Shown: piece by piece, positions 7,490-7,596 of the stretch
How positions within the stretch are numbered: position 1 is the first letter of the stretch
Layout: each line of letters begins with the position of its first letter
Assembly (NCBI GenBank): GCA_946538445.1
Contig: CAMNGO010000098.1
Span: 1-7,596, forward strand
DNA length: 7,596 bases
Origin: an uncultured Lachnospiraceae bacterium
Lineage (GTDB): Bacteria; Bacillota; Clostridia; Lachnospirales; Lachnospiraceae
Direction of reading: 5' to 3'
Made by a program: the position numbers and the translations under genes
The notes under the pieces: model-generated
What the model saw: only the letters and a program-made list of their open reading frames with translations
The model's database searches: none
Told to the model about the DNA's origin: nothing

Positions 7490-7529
7490 GTCAGACCCCA
7501 TTACACTGTAATGGGGTCTGACCCCCCTA
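7483..7529. repeat. Perfect 47-bp nested palindrome in the uvrB leader
   Basis: The bases from 7483 to 7529 form a perfect inverted repeat with 23-bp arms around the single base 7506. Each arm contains a smaller palindrome: GGGGTCAGACCCC at 7487-7499 and its complement GGGGTCTGACCCC at 7513-7525. The DNA can therefore form one long hairpin or two short ones. The element starts about 10 nt into the predicted uvrB transcript. No T-run follows on either strand, so it is not a standard intrinsic terminator. Such self-complementary GGGGTC/GACCCC units resemble intergenic REP or MITE-type repeats. Its identity as a mobile repeat is inferred, since only one copy is visible here. Confidence 0.93.
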
Positions 7530-7537
7530 GGGATACT

Positions 7538-7573
7538 TTATCTGATTGTAGCATGAAGTATGGATTATGTCCA
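7538..7573 (-). promoter_or_regulatory. Promoter of uvrB-uvrA-hflX
   Basis: On the minus strand, TGGACA (7573-7568) is followed after 17 bases by TACAAT (7550-7545). Each box has five of six consensus bases, and TGC directly before the -10 makes it an extended -10 promoter. Transcription should begin near 7538, giving a leader of about 102 nt that contains the 47-bp palindrome and the tandem repeat, and ends with the uvrB ribosome binding site. No other promoter of similar quality is seen before uvrA or hflX. Confidence 0.8.
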
Positions 7574-7581
7574 CACATTTC

Positions 7582-7595
7582 CAAACGTATGTTTG
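7582..7595. promoter_or_regulatory. LexA (SOS)-box-like operator upstream of uvrB
   Basis: CAAAC-GTAT-GTTTG has perfect 5-bp inverted arms around four bases. It agrees with the Gram-positive LexA/DinR box (CGAAC-RNRY-GTTYG type) at nearly all positions; the main difference is A in place of G in the left arm. It ends 8 bp upstream of the -35 box of the uvrB promoter, close enough for repressor bound there to hinder RNA polymerase. uvrB (dinA) is a known LexA target in Bacillus subtilis, which supports the assignment. lexA itself is not in the window. Confidence 0.65.
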
Positions 7596-7596
7596 T

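Noticed and set aside
7466..7524. A second uvrB promoter built from the repeats (CTGACC, 16 bases, TATATA on the minus strand)
   Set aside because: Each box matches only about four of six consensus bases, and a much better promoter lies just upstream.
7483..7529. The palindrome as an intrinsic terminator or attenuator
   Set aside because: Neither strand has a T-run after the stem (TATATAACCC on one side, GGGATAC on the other). Rho-independent termination is unlikely, although a structural role remains possible.
7463..7529. CRISPR array
   Set aside because: There are only two 12-bp tandem units with no spacers of regular length, and no cas gene is present.

Overview
All four genes in this window lie on the minus strand. 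From right to left, in the direction of transcription, they are uvrB, uvrA, hflX and a degV-family gene. Base composition is moderate in the genes and AT-rich between them. Shine-Dalgarno sites are strong and purine-rich, uvrB and uvrA are adjacent, and the protein sequences look clostridial. Together these suggest a Firmicute of class Clostridia, most likely a Lachnospiraceae-type gut anaerobe. That assignment is an inference from protein style; no phylogenetic marker is present.

The right end (7437-7596) is the control region for the nucleotide excision repair genes. It holds a LexA-like box (7582-7595), then a near-consensus promoter with an extended -10 (7545-7573), then a leader of about 102 nt. 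The leader carries two exact 12-bp direct repeats and a perfect 47-bp palindrome whose arms are themselves palindromic. Without the repeat block the leader would be about 38 nt, so the block looks like an insertion of a REP- or MITE-like element between promoter and gene.

uvrB (5433-7436) and uvrA (2558-5419) are intact and full length. They encode the damage-recognition and damage-verification proteins of the UvrABC system; uvrC is not in the window. The uvrB-uvrA junction is very tight, and the last codons of uvrB hold a strong Shine-Dalgarno sequence. hflX (1253-2521), a ribosome-associated GTPase, follows uvrA after 36 nt with its own strong ribosome binding site and no visible promoter or terminator. 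It is therefore probably part of the same, possibly SOS-controlled, transcript.

The degV-family gene (284-1186) has a good promoter of its own in the 66-nt gap after hflX and ends at a rho-independent terminator (about 221-260). The left 220 bases are AT-rich, contain no convincing gene, and hold a few short direct and inverted repeats.

The genes themselves are ordinary. The most unusual material is the palindrome and repeat cluster in the uvrB leader.
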